A DNA stretch of 40,136 nt from the NCBI GenBank assembly GCA_026014745.1, contig JAOZHS010000003.1:1-40136 (forward strand). The letters are read 5' to 3'. The notes beneath the pieces are model-generated. The model did not search any database. It was not told the DNA's origin and worked only from the letters and a program-made list of their open reading frames with translations. The translations under genes were made by a program, and so were the position numbers. Below, piece by piece: positions 7,491 to 16,506 of the stretch. Position 1 is the stretch's first letter, and every line of letters begins with the position of its first letter. The stretch comes from Candidatus Bathyarchaeota archaeon (GTDB lineage: Archaea; Thermoproteota; Bathyarchaeia; Bathyarchaeales; Bathycorpusculaceae).

Positions 7491-10064
7491 TTATGGTTTT
7501 TTCTTAACCGCCATTAAAATAACTGCGCCCACGATTGCTATGGCAATGATAACGGCTACGCCAGTACCTAGAATGTACATGTCAGTAGGTGATTGCGCCA
7601 CTTCTTGAGGTTGAGGACTTGCTGTTACTGCAGGTTCATCAACGGCAAAAGCTGTTTCTGCATGTGAAGGCCAATATGATTGTGTTCCAGCAAATGTTGC
7701 GATAACAGTGTATTTTCCGGGTATGTCTGGTTGCCATTCATAACTAAAGCAGCCATTGAGGTCGCTTGTGGTTTCGCCGATGTTGCGGTAGTTGCCGTTT
7801 GCATCCATAACGTCTAATGTAACTTTAACACCTGAAGCGTTTGTTGGTTTTGGTTGATCCATGTAGACGTATTCCATCCATTGACTCATGCTTTCGTCGG
7901 AAACCGCTGGGACACCGTTTGGAAAGCGAGCGGCTTGTTCAGTTATGCTTACTCCCGTAGCGATATCAGTGACTGTGCCCTCGATTAGCACGCTGCTGCC
8001 ATATAGCGAGACCTTTGGTGAAGCAGTTGTTGTCATGGCGCTTGGTCCCTTGCCGAAAGAGTATATTCTTCCGTCATATCCGTTGTATGCTGTGTATTGA
8101 CCGTCTGCAATTGCAAAGTCGCACCACCAGCCCTGAATAGACCAGATTCCTTCTCCAGTCGTGGCGTTTATCACGTGTAACCGTTCTCCTTGGTATAGCG
8201 GATCGTTTGGAGAGTGTTCTCCTGTTGCAGCGAAAACTTTTCCGTCAGCTACGCCAAATCCCATATAGATACCCACAAAGAAGGGATAGCTTCCGTAAGG
8301 TGTCATTAATCCTGGGTCGCCCGAAGAGTATTGCCAAAGCAAATCGCCAGTTTCGATGTCATATGCCATCATGTAGCCGTCGTATGTTCCTATGAAGAGT
8401 TTTCCGTAAGCGCTTTCCATGCACCAGCCTGAAGTGTAGCTGCCCCAGTCACTTTCGTTGCGTGGTGGAGTGTAGTATTTTACTTTTCCGTTGTTTATGT
8501 CAATGGCTAATGCCTGCAAGGTCTCCTTCTTGTAGTTTAGGTAGACGCCTCCTTCGCTGTCTAGATGTGTTCCTCCTCCGCCTCTCCATATGCCTGGGTC
8601 TTCGATTAGTTGGTGGTTTGATTCCCACATTACCTGGCCATCACTAGCTCTTATGCCTGCTAAGTAGACTGTTGGTGGCGATGTGGTCGTGTTTACTGAT
8701 CTGGCGATTATCCATTTTCCGTCGCATTCCCCGCCGTTAGTGCCAAAAGCATAATCAGCTGATAGGAATTGGCCTGCTGAGTTGTGTGGTCTTGGGATCG
8801 CTACGTTGTAAACCATGCCGAGTGTACCGTTATAGGCTGTTGTTCTTGATGGTGACCAATTGGTTTGGCTCCCTGTTGGTTTTACTGTTTGGTAGAAGCT
8901 CCATTTTGTTAGGTTGCCTGCGGATAATGTGTATATGTATAAGTCGTTGGTGATGCCTACGTCTGTTACGTTTGTAATCAAAGCGCCGCTGGCTGGAACG
9001 TTGGTTATATTGAAGACGTTTTCTCCGTTTCGTGGGTCAAAGAAGTTGAGGTTTGTGCCTGTGCGTTGTATCAGGAAATCTATTGTTCCATGTGCATTTT
9101 CCCAATTGTTAGCAAACGAGAAGCCACAAGTGAGCGTGTAGTCACTTCGTCTGAAGAGTTCTTTTCCAGTGGCAAGGTCAAAGCATACGTAGCCTTGAGT
9201 TGAGGCGGGGCCGATTCTTGCGTTGGTGTATAGTTTTCCGTTGAGAATTATGGGGAAGAACTTGCTTTGATAAGATTCGCCAGTATAGTAGGCGCTTTCA
9301 CCCATTTCTCCGCCAACTATGCCGCCATTGTCCCAATTGTTCGCCCAGAGTATGTGTGCAGTGTTTGGTGCTACTCCGTATGGTTGGTAGTTAGTCCAGT
9401 ACATGTTTTGTGAACCGCCCATTCCCATTCTGAGCCAATTGCTTGTCTGACTGGCCCATAGTTGATTTGAGGCATCGATGGGGCGCGTCCAGTATTCCGT
9501 TGGCAGTGGCGTCTCAATCCAGTTACTTATTGGTTCTTGTTGAACTGTGAAAGTTGCAGGTCTACTTTGGGTCGCTTTGAATGTCACATTGGTTTTGAAG
9601 TATTCCACGTTCTCGAATGATTCACCGGGGTAGTAGGCAACGAGTGTGTAGGTTCCGATTTTGGTTGGAGCGTAGCTAAAGGCTACTGTGCCTAAGGAAT
9701 CGGTTTCTTTGAAGGTTCGGTTTTCGACGATTCCGTCGGGGTCGGTAATTGTAACTACATAGTTGTGGTACCTTGGAAATCGAAGTAATCCTTGGCCAGC
9801 GCTCAAGTTTTGCGCAATGTATGTGCTTGGGTTAACATTTGCCCAAACTACAATTTGCGTTGATTGTCCAACGCCTATTGTACTTGGACCTGCAGCGGCA
9901 AGAAGCGTGAATGATCTTTCTGTTACAACAGAATCTCCTAGGGGCACCGTAATTAGCATCGCTAAGACCATCGGTATCAGTATAAGCGAACTTTGGAAGC
10001 GTTTGTTTCTGAAGGGTTTTCTTAAAGTTTCAATTAAAAAATTATGATTTTTTTTGGGTTTCAT
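7491..10064 (-). CDS. Secreted PQQ-like beta-propeller protein with Ig-like domain and C-terminal anchor
   Basis: This 857-residue surface protein starts with a basic region and hydrophobic helix (SLILIPMVLAMLITVPLG). An N-terminal Ig-like domain (about 65-165) precedes a seven- or eight-blade PQQ/WD-like propeller. Its blades repeat phrases such as YVCFDLATGKELFRRS, MMAYDIETGDLLWQYSSGD and DGRIYSFGKGPS. A second Ig or carboxypeptidase-regulatory-like domain (about 745-815, NGNYRNIGETTSDLNG) leads to a final transmembrane helix and the basic tail VKKKP. No quinone-binding enzyme signature is evident, so a structural or binding role is likelier than a dehydrogenase. It is a clear paralogue of the gene at 31531. 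AAGGAG lies 8 nt before the ATG. Confidence 0.88.
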   Translation of the reverse strand: MKPKKNHNFLIETLRKPFRNKRFQSSLILIPMVLAMLITVPLGDSVVTERSFTLLAAAGPSTIGVGQSTQIVVWANVNPSTYIAQNLSAGQGLLRFPRYHNYVVTITDPDGIVENRTFKETDSLGTVAFSYAPTKIGTYTLVAYYPGESFENVEYFKTNVTFKATQSRPATFTVQQEPISNWIETPLPTEYWTRPIDASNQLWASQTSNWLRMGMGGSQNMYWTNYQPYGVAPNTAHILWANNWDNGGIVGGEMGESAYYTGESYQSKFFPIILNGKLYTNARIGPASTQGYVCFDLATGKELFRRSDYTLTCGFSFANNWENAHGTIDFLIQRTGTNLNFFDPRNGENVFNITNVPASGALITNVTDVGITNDLYIYTLSAGNLTKWSFYQTVKPTGSQTNWSPSRTTAYNGTLGMVYNVAIPRPHNSAGQFLSADYAFGTNGGECDGKWIIARSVNTTTSPPTVYLAGIRASDGQVMWESNHQLIEDPGIWRGGGGTHLDSEGGVYLNYKKETLQALAIDINNGKVKYYTPPRNESDWGSYTSGWCMESAYGKLFIGTYDGYMMAYDIETGDLLWQYSSGDPGLMTPYGSYPFFVGIYMGFGVADGKVFAATGEHSPNDPLYQGERLHVINATTGEGIWSIQGWWCDFAIADGQYTAYNGYDGRIYSFGKGPSAMTTTASPKVSLYGSSVLIEGTVTDIATGVSITEQAARFPNGVPAVSDESMSQWMEYVYMDQPKPTNASGVKVTLDVMDANGNYRNIGETTSDLNGCFSYEWQPDIPGKYTVIATFAGTQSYWPSHAETAFAVDEPAVTASPQPQEVAQSPTDMYILGTGVAVIIAIAIVGAVILMAVKKKP

Positions 10065-10336
10065 GCTTTTTCTCCTTATTTTGATAAGCGATAATTTGCT
10101 TACCGAAAAAGCAATCTTTTTGTCAGGAATATATTAGATTTTGGGTAATTTGTTTTTATGAATTGGCTGGAATCAAAAAAAGCGTAAACAAGATTTTATG
10201 CCTGAATTAGGTCCGCTTTTTTATTTTTTTGTGAAAGCTGCTCTAAACGATTATCGGATGAAGGTGGGTTTTTAGTGATAAGGCTTTAATGTGGAACTTG
10301 CATTATTTTCTATACGTCATTTGGAGTTTAAGGAGT
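10065..10336. promoter_or_regulatory. Divergent promoter region
   Basis: This AT-rich region separates two divergent surface-protein genes. On the minus strand AAGGAG (10075-10080 area) precedes the ATG at 10064. On the plus strand TTTCTATACG at about 10305-10315 lies about 26 nt before ATG 10337. Runs of A and T are abundant. I see no repeat, RNA gene or small gene. Confidence 0.4.
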
Positions 10337-12559
10337 ATGTTATCCCGTTCGGCTTCCGTAAAATTAAAAGCAATTCTCATCATTGACCTCTTAATTGTTT
10401 GTTGTGCGGCAGGCGCCTATTTTTACCTTCAAAACCAAGGTTTAGTGGCAGGCGCTGAAAAACCAGCCGAATTCGTTCTCTCCGATTTAACTATCTCGCC
10501 GACCGAAGCCTACGTTGGTGAAGCCATCGCAATCTCCGTTAACGTAACCAACATTGGCGATTTAGAAGGAAACACAACCATTGACCTCCAAATAAACGGC
10601 GACGTATCACAAACCGGTAACATCACTCTGCCCGGAAACTCCTCAGACATTTTAGAATTCACCGCAATCGAAGACGCCGTAGGCACCTATAATGTGCAAA
10701 TCGGCGACTTAGTGGGGAACTTTACCCTTAACGAAGCACCGCCAATGACAAGCAAAATCGTGCTTTCCGACCTCAGAGTGAACCCATACGAAATCTGGGT
10801 GAACGAATCTGCTACTGTCACTTGCCTTGCTGAGAATCCATCCTCGGAGCCTGACAAATTGATGGTTAAAATATCGGTTGATGATGTGGTTGTCGCTTCG
10901 CAGGTTATCTCGTTAGATGCGAAGGCAAGTCAAACGGTGACGTTCTCGGTTAACGCCACAACTGAGGGCAAACACATCATTTTGGTTAACACGCTTAAGG
11001 GCTCCTTTACGATTGTTCAGACGGGTTATCATACCCTCACGATTAACCGCTCGGGTGGCGGCTCTAAATCTTTGCCGTTTACTCTTGACGGACAAGAATA
11101 TGGTACTCCTTACACAGTGCTCATGCCCGTAGGTGAACACACAATTTCTGTACCTGACCCCTTCGATGTCGGCACGGGTGTTTTAGCCTTCCAAACTTGG
11201 AGCGACGGTTCTCACAGTGCTTCCCGCACATTCACACTTAATTCGCGTTTGGTGCTGGTTGCAACTTACCTCTTAATCAGCGGATACGCCTCTTGCCCAT
11301 CTCTCTACATTTGGAACGGCAATGGATACTCCTACGTCACCGACGTCTCCAACCCCGGCTGGCTAGGCTACATCGGCTACATCACCGATCAAGGAACAAT
11401 TGTATTCAGCGGCGGCAACCCCTATGACTACGTTAAACTCGACCGCAACGTGCTGGCAACCCACGACGGTTACTATGACATGACCCTAACCCAACAGTGG
11501 GACGAACTCTACTACCTCGACCAAGCATACATGCTGGTTGTTGACCACCCCGCAGGCACCGACGCCTACACCTCCATGACTAACTACCTCAACAAAGGCT
11601 CCACAGGTCAAATCTATACGGTAACCAGCGGCGATTTAGGCTCACCAGTTAGCGCCACCAACGAAGCAGGGCAAAATGTGTTACCGTACCTTTTGAAACG
11701 TGACGGCAACTTTACCCCTGGCATCAACGGAATCGAAAGCACCTCTTGGGACAACATACTCAAAAACCAGTTAACGCTTGACTTAGGAGACCTTTCGGGA
11801 TCTTCTAATGTAAAACTGGTGATTACAGGTATGGTTGATTGGGGTTCTGCTGATACATACTACAAGTACCTGGATCTTTTCAAGGAGGGAGCGGCACAGG
11901 GCTTGGTGCCTAACGGAACCGAAATCATGCCTGCACCTTATCTGGAGGTTTTAGCTGCAAACGGGACTTGGCTGCGTGCCCCTCAAAACCGGCAAATTCC
12001 TCTGCCCTCTGACTATAACGCTCGCACATTTGCCGTAGACTTAACTGGTTTATTCCCCGACGATGTTACCGACTATCAGGTGCGGTTCACTAACTTCTGG
12101 AACGTTACCTTCGACTTCATCGGCATCGACACTACTCCGCAGGCAGAAATCACCATCCAAGAAATCCACCCAACAACGGCGACGTTTAGCCAACTCTGGG
12201 AAACCATCTCTACGTCTTCGGGAGCCTTCACCCGTTACGGTGACGTCACTTCACTAGTACAAGACGCTGATGACATGTTCGTGATTGGTCGGCAAGGTGA
12301 CCAAGTTAACCTGCAGTTCTCCACCGCAAACCTCACTGCCCCCGCGGAAGGAATGGAAAGAGACTATTTCTTTGTCGTGGCTTGCTGGTTCAAAGACCCC
12401 CTCGGAGAATGGGGCTACGGATTTGACTTCACTGTTGACCCGTTGCCGTTTATGGCTATGAGCGGCTTCCCCTACCCATCCACTGAAAGCTATCCCACCG
12501 ACGCAGCGCACCTAGCATACCTGCAGCAATACAACACGCGCATATTCCCCCACTCTTAA
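10337..12559 (+). CDS. Large membrane-anchored extracellular protein with CARDB-like domains
   Basis: This 740-residue protein (756 from an in-frame ATG at 10289) has an N-terminal signal anchor (LKAILIIDLLIVCCAAGAYF). Two CARDB-type adhesion domains follow (FVLSDLTISPTEAYVGEAI and IVLSDLRVNPYEIWVNESA). Next comes a PEGA-like segment (YHTLTINRSGGG to VLVATYLL) and a long C-terminal region containing CPSLYIWNGNGYSYVTDVS, a phrase seen in archaeal surface proteins of unknown role. No C-terminal membrane helix is visible. I prefer ATG 10337 because a TATA-like element lies 26 nt upstream; AAGGAG is present but only 1 nt away. It precedes the redox operon on the same strand by 113 nt. Function is unknown. 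Confidence 0.8.
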   Translation: MLSRSASVKLKAILIIDLLIVCCAAGAYFYLQNQGLVAGAEKPAEFVLSDLTISPTEAYVGEAIAISVNVTNIGDLEGNTTIDLQINGDVSQTGNITLPGNSSDILEFTAIEDAVGTYNVQIGDLVGNFTLNEAPPMTSKIVLSDLRVNPYEIWVNESATVTCLAENPSSEPDKLMVKISVDDVVVASQVISLDAKASQTVTFSVNATTEGKHIILVNTLKGSFTIVQTGYHTLTINRSGGGSKSLPFTLDGQEYGTPYTVLMPVGEHTISVPDPFDVGTGVLAFQTWSDGSHSASRTFTLNSRLVLVATYLLISGYASCPSLYIWNGNGYSYVTDVSNPGWLGYIGYITDQGTIVFSGGNPYDYVKLDRNVLATHDGYYDMTLTQQWDELYYLDQAYMLVVDHPAGTDAYTSMTNYLNKGSTGQIYTVTSGDLGSPVSATNEAGQNVLPYLLKRDGNFTPGINGIESTSWDNILKNQLTLDLGDLSGSSNVKLVITGMVDWGSADTYYKYLDLFKEGAAQGLVPNGTEIMPAPYLEVLAANGTWLRAPQNRQIPLPSDYNARTFAVDLTGLFPDDVTDYQVRFTNFWNVTFDFIGIDTTPQAEITIQEIHPTTATFSQLWETISTSSGAFTRYGDVTSLVQDADDMFVIGRQGDQVNLQFSTANLTAPAEGMERDYFFVVACWFKDPLGEWGYGFDFTVDPLPFMAMSGFPYPSTESYPTDAAHLAYLQQYNTRIFPHS

Positions 12560-12580
12560 CCCTTTTTTATTGCAAAAATA
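12560..12580 (+). terminator. T-rich putative terminator
   Basis: CCCTTTTTTATTG directly after the stop codon at 12559 resembles a short archaeal oligo-T terminator, suggesting that the redox operon downstream has its own promoter. Confidence 0.3.
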
Positions 12581-12672
12581 ACCTCAAACATCTGATTTGC
12601 AAAAGATATGTAACCTTTAAATTGCCAACGGCTCATTAAATGGTTTAAACAAAAAAAATTGAGAATATTTGC

Positions 12673-13368
12673 ATGTCGTTGCCGGAAATCTCTAATCCAT
12701 ATGTTGGCTCGTTTACTATCGGTTTGTTCTATGGATTAGTTGTTTGCACCGCCTCTTGTCTTCCCTTCATCAGCAGCTACATTGCAGGCATCGGCGCAGG
12801 CTTCCGAAGCGGCATAAAAGTTACCTTCATCTTCAACGCAGGGCGCATCTTCGCCTACGCCCTCATCGGTGCCCTCATAGGCGTATTTAGTGGAATCATA
12901 ACCCTCGTCGATCCCACGGCGTTGTCGCCTTTCCAAATGTACGCTTCACTCGTATTCGGCGCGGTAACGGCGGCAATCGGCATAAGCATCATTTTGAAAG
13001 CACGTAAACCCCCCCAATGCGGCTTACATGGCGCAGAATTGGCCCCTGTGGGTAGGCTGGGGAGGTTTGGGTTTGATTTTGGCGCTTTCTCTTTGGGGTT
13101 AACCCGCGGCTTAATTGTTTGTCCCCCGCTTTTGTCGCTTCTGTTGCTCTATGCGTTGCCTTTTGCTAATCCTTTGGGCAGCGTTGCTTTGGCGGTTCTT
13201 TTCGGTTTAGGCACGACTATTTCACCTCTTTTGGTGCTTGGCGGCGTCACGGGGTGGCTGTTTAATAAGGCTCCACTGCTTCGGAAGTGGATAGCGTTTG
13301 GCGGCGGAGCAGTACTTATCATCTTGGGCATCGTAACAATAGTAACTTCAATAATACAGACGGGGTAA
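12673..13368 (+). CDS. CcdA/DsbD-like transmembrane thiol-disulfide electron carrier
   Basis: This is a 231-residue integral membrane protein with six predicted helices in two inverted halves. Each half begins with a Cys-Pro motif: VCTASCLPFISSY in helix 1 and LIVCPPLLSLLLLYALP in helix 4. This is the arrangement of the CcdA/DsbD transmembrane domain, which moves reducing equivalents from cytoplasmic thioredoxin through a membrane cysteine pair. Length matches CcdA. It is the first gene of a tight operon: the next gene starts 7 nt downstream. GTTTAAAC near 12642-12649 may be the TATA element. Coupling to the following Fe-S proteins is inferred from context. Confidence 0.82.
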   Translation: MSLPEISNPYVGSFTIGLFYGLVVCTASCLPFISSYIAGIGAGFRSGIKVTFIFNAGRIFAYALIGALIGVFSGIITLVDPTALSPFQMYASLVFGAVTAAIGISIILKARKPPQCGLHGAELAPVGRLGRFGFDFGAFSLGLTRGLIVCPPLLSLLLLYALPFANPLGSVALAVLFGLGTTISPLLVLGGVTGWLFNKAPLLRKWIAFGGGAVLIILGIVTIVTSIIQTG

Positions 13369-13374
13369 CAAAGC

Positions 13375-14367
13375 ATGGTTTGGGAATATGTTGGGGAAAT
13401 ATTGCGGCTAATGGTGTTAGCGGGGCTTGGCATTGCTGGCGTTTTGGCGGTCTTGATTTGGAAACGCAACCGTTCCACACGCGTCACCTTTTTGCGCTTT
13501 GTTATCCAATTAGTCGCCTTAGCTGCAATCTTTTACATCTTTAGCTACTCCGAAATTATCCCCCTGCTCTACGAGCTCCTAATCCTCTTTGGCATGTCGC
13601 TGTTTCTGGGGCGCTTCTTCTGCGGCTGGCTTTGTCCACTTGGCTTAATCTTGGACCTCGAAATCTTTCTGCGTAAAGCCCTCAAAAAACGCCACCACCT
13701 CATCCCCGACCGATTAAACATTGCCCTCCACAAAAGCCGCTACATCATCTTCTTGGTCTTTCTGCTGTTGCCTATTGTGCTCTGGGTGCTTGACCCCCCC
13801 AACCCCGCGTATGTTTCTTTGATGGCTCAAAAATTAGCGGGTCCTTTTCGTCCCCTGAGTGTGCTTCTTGACCCCATGATACCCTTCATCGTGCCTTGGA
13901 CTGGCGCAGCAGGAGAAGTCACAATCGGACCCCTAAACCTCTCCTTCCCCTACGCCCAAGACATAATCACCTACACAGGCGAAGGCATCGGTCAAATCGT
14001 AGCCATCGTGTTTGTCGTCTTGGTGTTGTTGGGCGGCTGGTTTGTTCGTCGTTTCTGGTGCCGCTTCTGCCCTACAGGCATCTCTTTGGCGGCAGTGAAC
14101 CGCTTCAAAGGATTCAAATGGGCACCCTTCCTCTACGTTGACAAAAACGAGGAAAAATGCACCAAATGCGGCGTATGCAAACGCGTCTGTCAACTGCAAG
14201 TTAACGAGGTTTACGAGCAGAAAGGCGGAAAAATCATGACCCAACAATGTATGGTGTGTGCCCGTTGCATTGAGATGTGTCCCTATGAGGATGCTTTGCA
14301 GCTTAAGCTCGGTAACAAGACCCTGTTCCGGTCTAGGAACTGGTTAGAACCATCTACAAGTGAATGA
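13375..14367 (+). CDS. NapH/YccM-like membrane polyferredoxin (4Fe-4S)
   Basis: This 330-residue protein has about five membrane helices and cytoplasmic iron-sulfur motifs. The family's two Cys-Pro pairs are present in membrane-flanking loops: CGWLCPLGLI (about 83) and CRFCPTGISL (about 227). A C-terminal ferredoxin domain then holds two 4Fe-4S motifs, CTKCGVCKRVC (no Pro after the fourth Cys) and CMVCARCIEMCP. NapH-type proteins pass electrons between the quinone pool or a membrane donor and soluble Fe-S proteins. The gene overlaps the next one at 14360-14367 if that starts at its first GTG, indicating translational coupling. I infer that it feeds, or is fed by, the ferredoxin and ATPase module downstream. 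Confidence 0.88.
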   Translation: MVWEYVGEILRLMVLAGLGIAGVLAVLIWKRNRSTRVTFLRFVIQLVALAAIFYIFSYSEIIPLLYELLILFGMSLFLGRFFCGWLCPLGLILDLEIFLRKALKKRHHLIPDRLNIALHKSRYIIFLVFLLLPIVLWVLDPPNPAYVSLMAQKLAGPFRPLSVLLDPMIPFIVPWTGAAGEVTIGPLNLSFPYAQDIITYTGEGIGQIVAIVFVVLVLLGGWFVRRFWCRFCPTGISLAAVNRFKGFKWAPFLYVDKNEEKCTKCGVCKRVCQLQVNEVYEQKGGKIMTQQCMVCARCIEMCPYEDALQLKLGNKTLFRSRNWLEPSTSE

Positions 14368-15709
14368 GGAAAACAAAGTGAACACAAAAACCCCTGAAAG
14401 GAAATATTTGCCCGAAGTTTCCCCTAAAGAAATTGAAGAACTCAAAAAGAACATAACCGCCGCGTCAAAGAAAATCATAGCCGACAACATAGCACGCATG
14501 AAGAAAGCAGACCCCCACCGACCCAAAGCAATGGAATACTTTGACGGCATCGCAGATTTGTTTGGGCAACGCCAAAAAGAAATAGCCGCAGAAAAGGCTA
14601 AGGGCAAAAAAGTCATCGGTTACATGTGTCTCTTTGCACCCACCGAACTAATTATGGCTGCTGACGCCATCCCCATCCGCGTCAACTCCGGCTGGTACGA
14701 CACATCCAAACTCGGCGACCGCGTCGTCCCCGTCGAAGTCTGCCCAGTGCTTCGCAGCACCATAGGCGCAAAAATGATTGAACTCTCCCCCTTCCTCGAA
14801 CAAAGCGACGCTCTCATCAGCGTTTTAACCTGCGATGGCATGACTAAACTTAGCGAAATTCTAAGCGACACCAAACCCATCTGGGGCATGAACGTGCCAC
14901 GCATAAAAGACAGCCAACAATCCCTGCGCTTCTGGAACGACGAAATCCGAGAGATGAAAACCCAAATCGAAACCTTCACCGGCAACAAAATCACACGGCA
15001 AAAACTAAAAGAAGCCATCGAAGTCAGCCACCGCGCCACCAAAGTCTTCCGTCGACTCCAAGAACTGCGCAAAGGCAACCCCGTTATCATGGGACGCGAC
15101 GCCATGCTTGTTAACCAAACCTTCGTTTGGGATGATAAGAAGCGTTGGACTGAGAAAGCTGAGGCGCTCTGTGATGAGTTGGAGCAGCGTGTGCAACGTA
15201 AAGATTGGGTGGTTTCTACTGATACGCCTAGGGTGATGGTTACTGGTACGCCGATGTTTTGGCCTGACAACTGGAAACTCCCCACGCTGGTGGAGGAGGG
15301 TAACCCGCAGGGCGTTATCGTTGCTGACGAGCAGTGTAGTGGTGAACGCATCTTAAACGATCCCATTGGAGTTGACGAATGGTCAATGGATGACATGTTG
15401 AACGCTATTGGCGAACGTTATTTGATGGCTTCTACTTGTCCCTGCTTCACCAGCAAAGACGGCAATGAGGACCGCGTGAATTGGCTCCTTAACAAAGTCA
15501 AAGATTGGAAAGTTCAAGGCGTCATCTACTACGTGGTTCGTGGCTGTATGCTCTACGCTATGGAGTACACAAGAATCAAGAAAGCTTTGGACAAAGTAAA
15601 TGTTCCCGTTTACTATTTAGATACAGAGTACACGCGCGAAGATGTCGGACAACTAAAAACACGTGTTGAAGCCTTCCTTGAGATGCTTAGCGCGAACGTT
15701 GACATTTAG
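14360..15709 (+). CDS. HgdB/BcrB/BzdO-like catalytic subunit, 2-hydroxyacyl-CoA dehydratase or benzoyl-CoA reductase family
   Basis: This 449-residue cytoplasmic protein belongs to the family of Fe-S subunits that receive one-electron, ATP-activated reducing power. Family segments visible are IGYMCLFAPTELIMAADAIP, VEVCPVLRSTIGAKM, SVLTCDGMTKLSEIL, TCPCFTSKDGNEDRV and VVRGCMLYAMEYTRIKKAL. Eight Cys are present (90, 128, 158, 271, 326, 360, 362, 396). Length fits BzdO or BcrB better than the shorter BcrC/BzdN. Only one such subunit is encoded, whereas benzoyl-CoA reductases and HgdAB dehydratases use two. Possible roles are a homodimeric double-cubane-type reductase, a dehydratase, or a reductase whose partner lies elsewhere. 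GTG 14378, preceded by GAGG, is an alternative start. Confidence 0.87.
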   Translation: MNEENKVNTKTPERKYLPEVSPKEIEELKKNITAASKKIIADNIARMKKADPHRPKAMEYFDGIADLFGQRQKEIAAEKAKGKKVIGYMCLFAPTELIMAADAIPIRVNSGWYDTSKLGDRVVPVEVCPVLRSTIGAKMIELSPFLEQSDALISVLTCDGMTKLSEILSDTKPIWGMNVPRIKDSQQSLRFWNDEIREMKTQIETFTGNKITRQKLKEAIEVSHRATKVFRRLQELRKGNPVIMGRDAMLVNQTFVWDDKKRWTEKAEALCDELEQRVQRKDWVVSTDTPRVMVTGTPMFWPDNWKLPTLVEEGNPQGVIVADEQCSGERILNDPIGVDEWSMDDMLNAIGERYLMASTCPCFTSKDGNEDRVNWLLNKVKDWKVQGVIYYVVRGCMLYAMEYTRIKKALDKVNVPVYYLDTEYTREDVGQLKTRVEAFLEMLSANVDI

Positions 15710-15720
15710 GTGAACATGTA

Positions 15721-16506
15721 GTGATTACAGTCGGAATGGATCTCGGTACACAAAGAGTAAAAGCAATTGTCTTAAAAGACGGCGCAGTCGCCGGCATGGG
15801 GCAAGCGTTTTCAGGCTTTGACCCCGCTAAAGCCGCTGAACAAGCCGTCCAAGACGCCCTAAACACCGCCAACCTCAAACAAACAGATGTAGCCTACTTT
15901 TTAGCAACAGGCTCCGCCATGGACATGGCGCCCTACGCGAACAGCACCGTAAGCATGATGGGAGCCGACGCCAAAGCAGGCGTCTACCTCTGCCCAACCA
16001 CACGCACAGTAATCGACGTCGGCGCAGAAGAAGCCCGAGCAGTAAGATGCGACGAGAAAGGCATCATGCTTGACTTCGTCGTCAACGAACGCTGCGCCGC
16101 TGGAGCTGGAGCATTCATTGAAGCCATGGCACGCGCATTAGAAGTTAACCTCGAAGAGATGGGTCCGCTCTCGCTAAAAGCCGAACGCGCAAGCCCAATT
16201 AACGCGTCATGCGTCATCTTCGGCGAATCTGACGTGGTTTCCCTGATTCACCGTCAAGAATCTAAACCTGAAATCGCCCGAGCCGTCTTTGACGCCATGG
16301 CTGACCGCATTTCTTCAATGATTCACCGCCTCGGCATTAACCCCGAAGTTGCATTGGTGGGCGGCGTCGCAAAAGATGAAGGCTTTGTCGCTTCACTTAA
16401 CCGCAAACTGGGCCTAAACGTCGTGGTTCCCAAAAACCCTGATTATGCAGGAGCGTTAGGTGCCGCATTAATCGCTGTAACCCGCGCCAAGGAGGGGTCT
16501 AAGTGA
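15721..16506 (+). CDS. BcrD/BzdP-type ATPase, activator subunit 1
   Basis: This 261-residue member of the BadF/BadG/BcrA/BcrD ATPase family has the ASKHA fold (acetate kinase, sugar kinase, Hsp70). Phosphate loop 1 is VGMDLGTQRVKAIVL. Phosphate loop 2 is VIDVGAEEARAVRC, the GAEE variant that I associate with BcrD/BzdP rather than BcrA. The cluster-binding cysteines are Cys125 (NERCAAGAGAF) and Cys164 (NASCVIFGES), which bridge a [4Fe-4S] cluster across the ATPase dimer. ATP hydrolysis drives electrons to very low potential for the catalytic subunit. AGGTGA lies 7 nt before GTG 15721, and the gene shares a GTGA overlap with the next ATPase gene. Confidence 0.88.
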   Translation: MITVGMDLGTQRVKAIVLKDGAVAGMGQAFSGFDPAKAAEQAVQDALNTANLKQTDVAYFLATGSAMDMAPYANSTVSMMGADAKAGVYLCPTTRTVIDVGAEEARAVRCDEKGIMLDFVVNERCAAGAGAFIEAMARALEVNLEEMGPLSLKAERASPINASCVIFGESDVVSLIHRQESKPEIARAVFDAMADRISSMIHRLGINPEVALVGGVAKDEGFVASLNRKLGLNVVVPKNPDYAGALGAALIAVTRAKEGSK

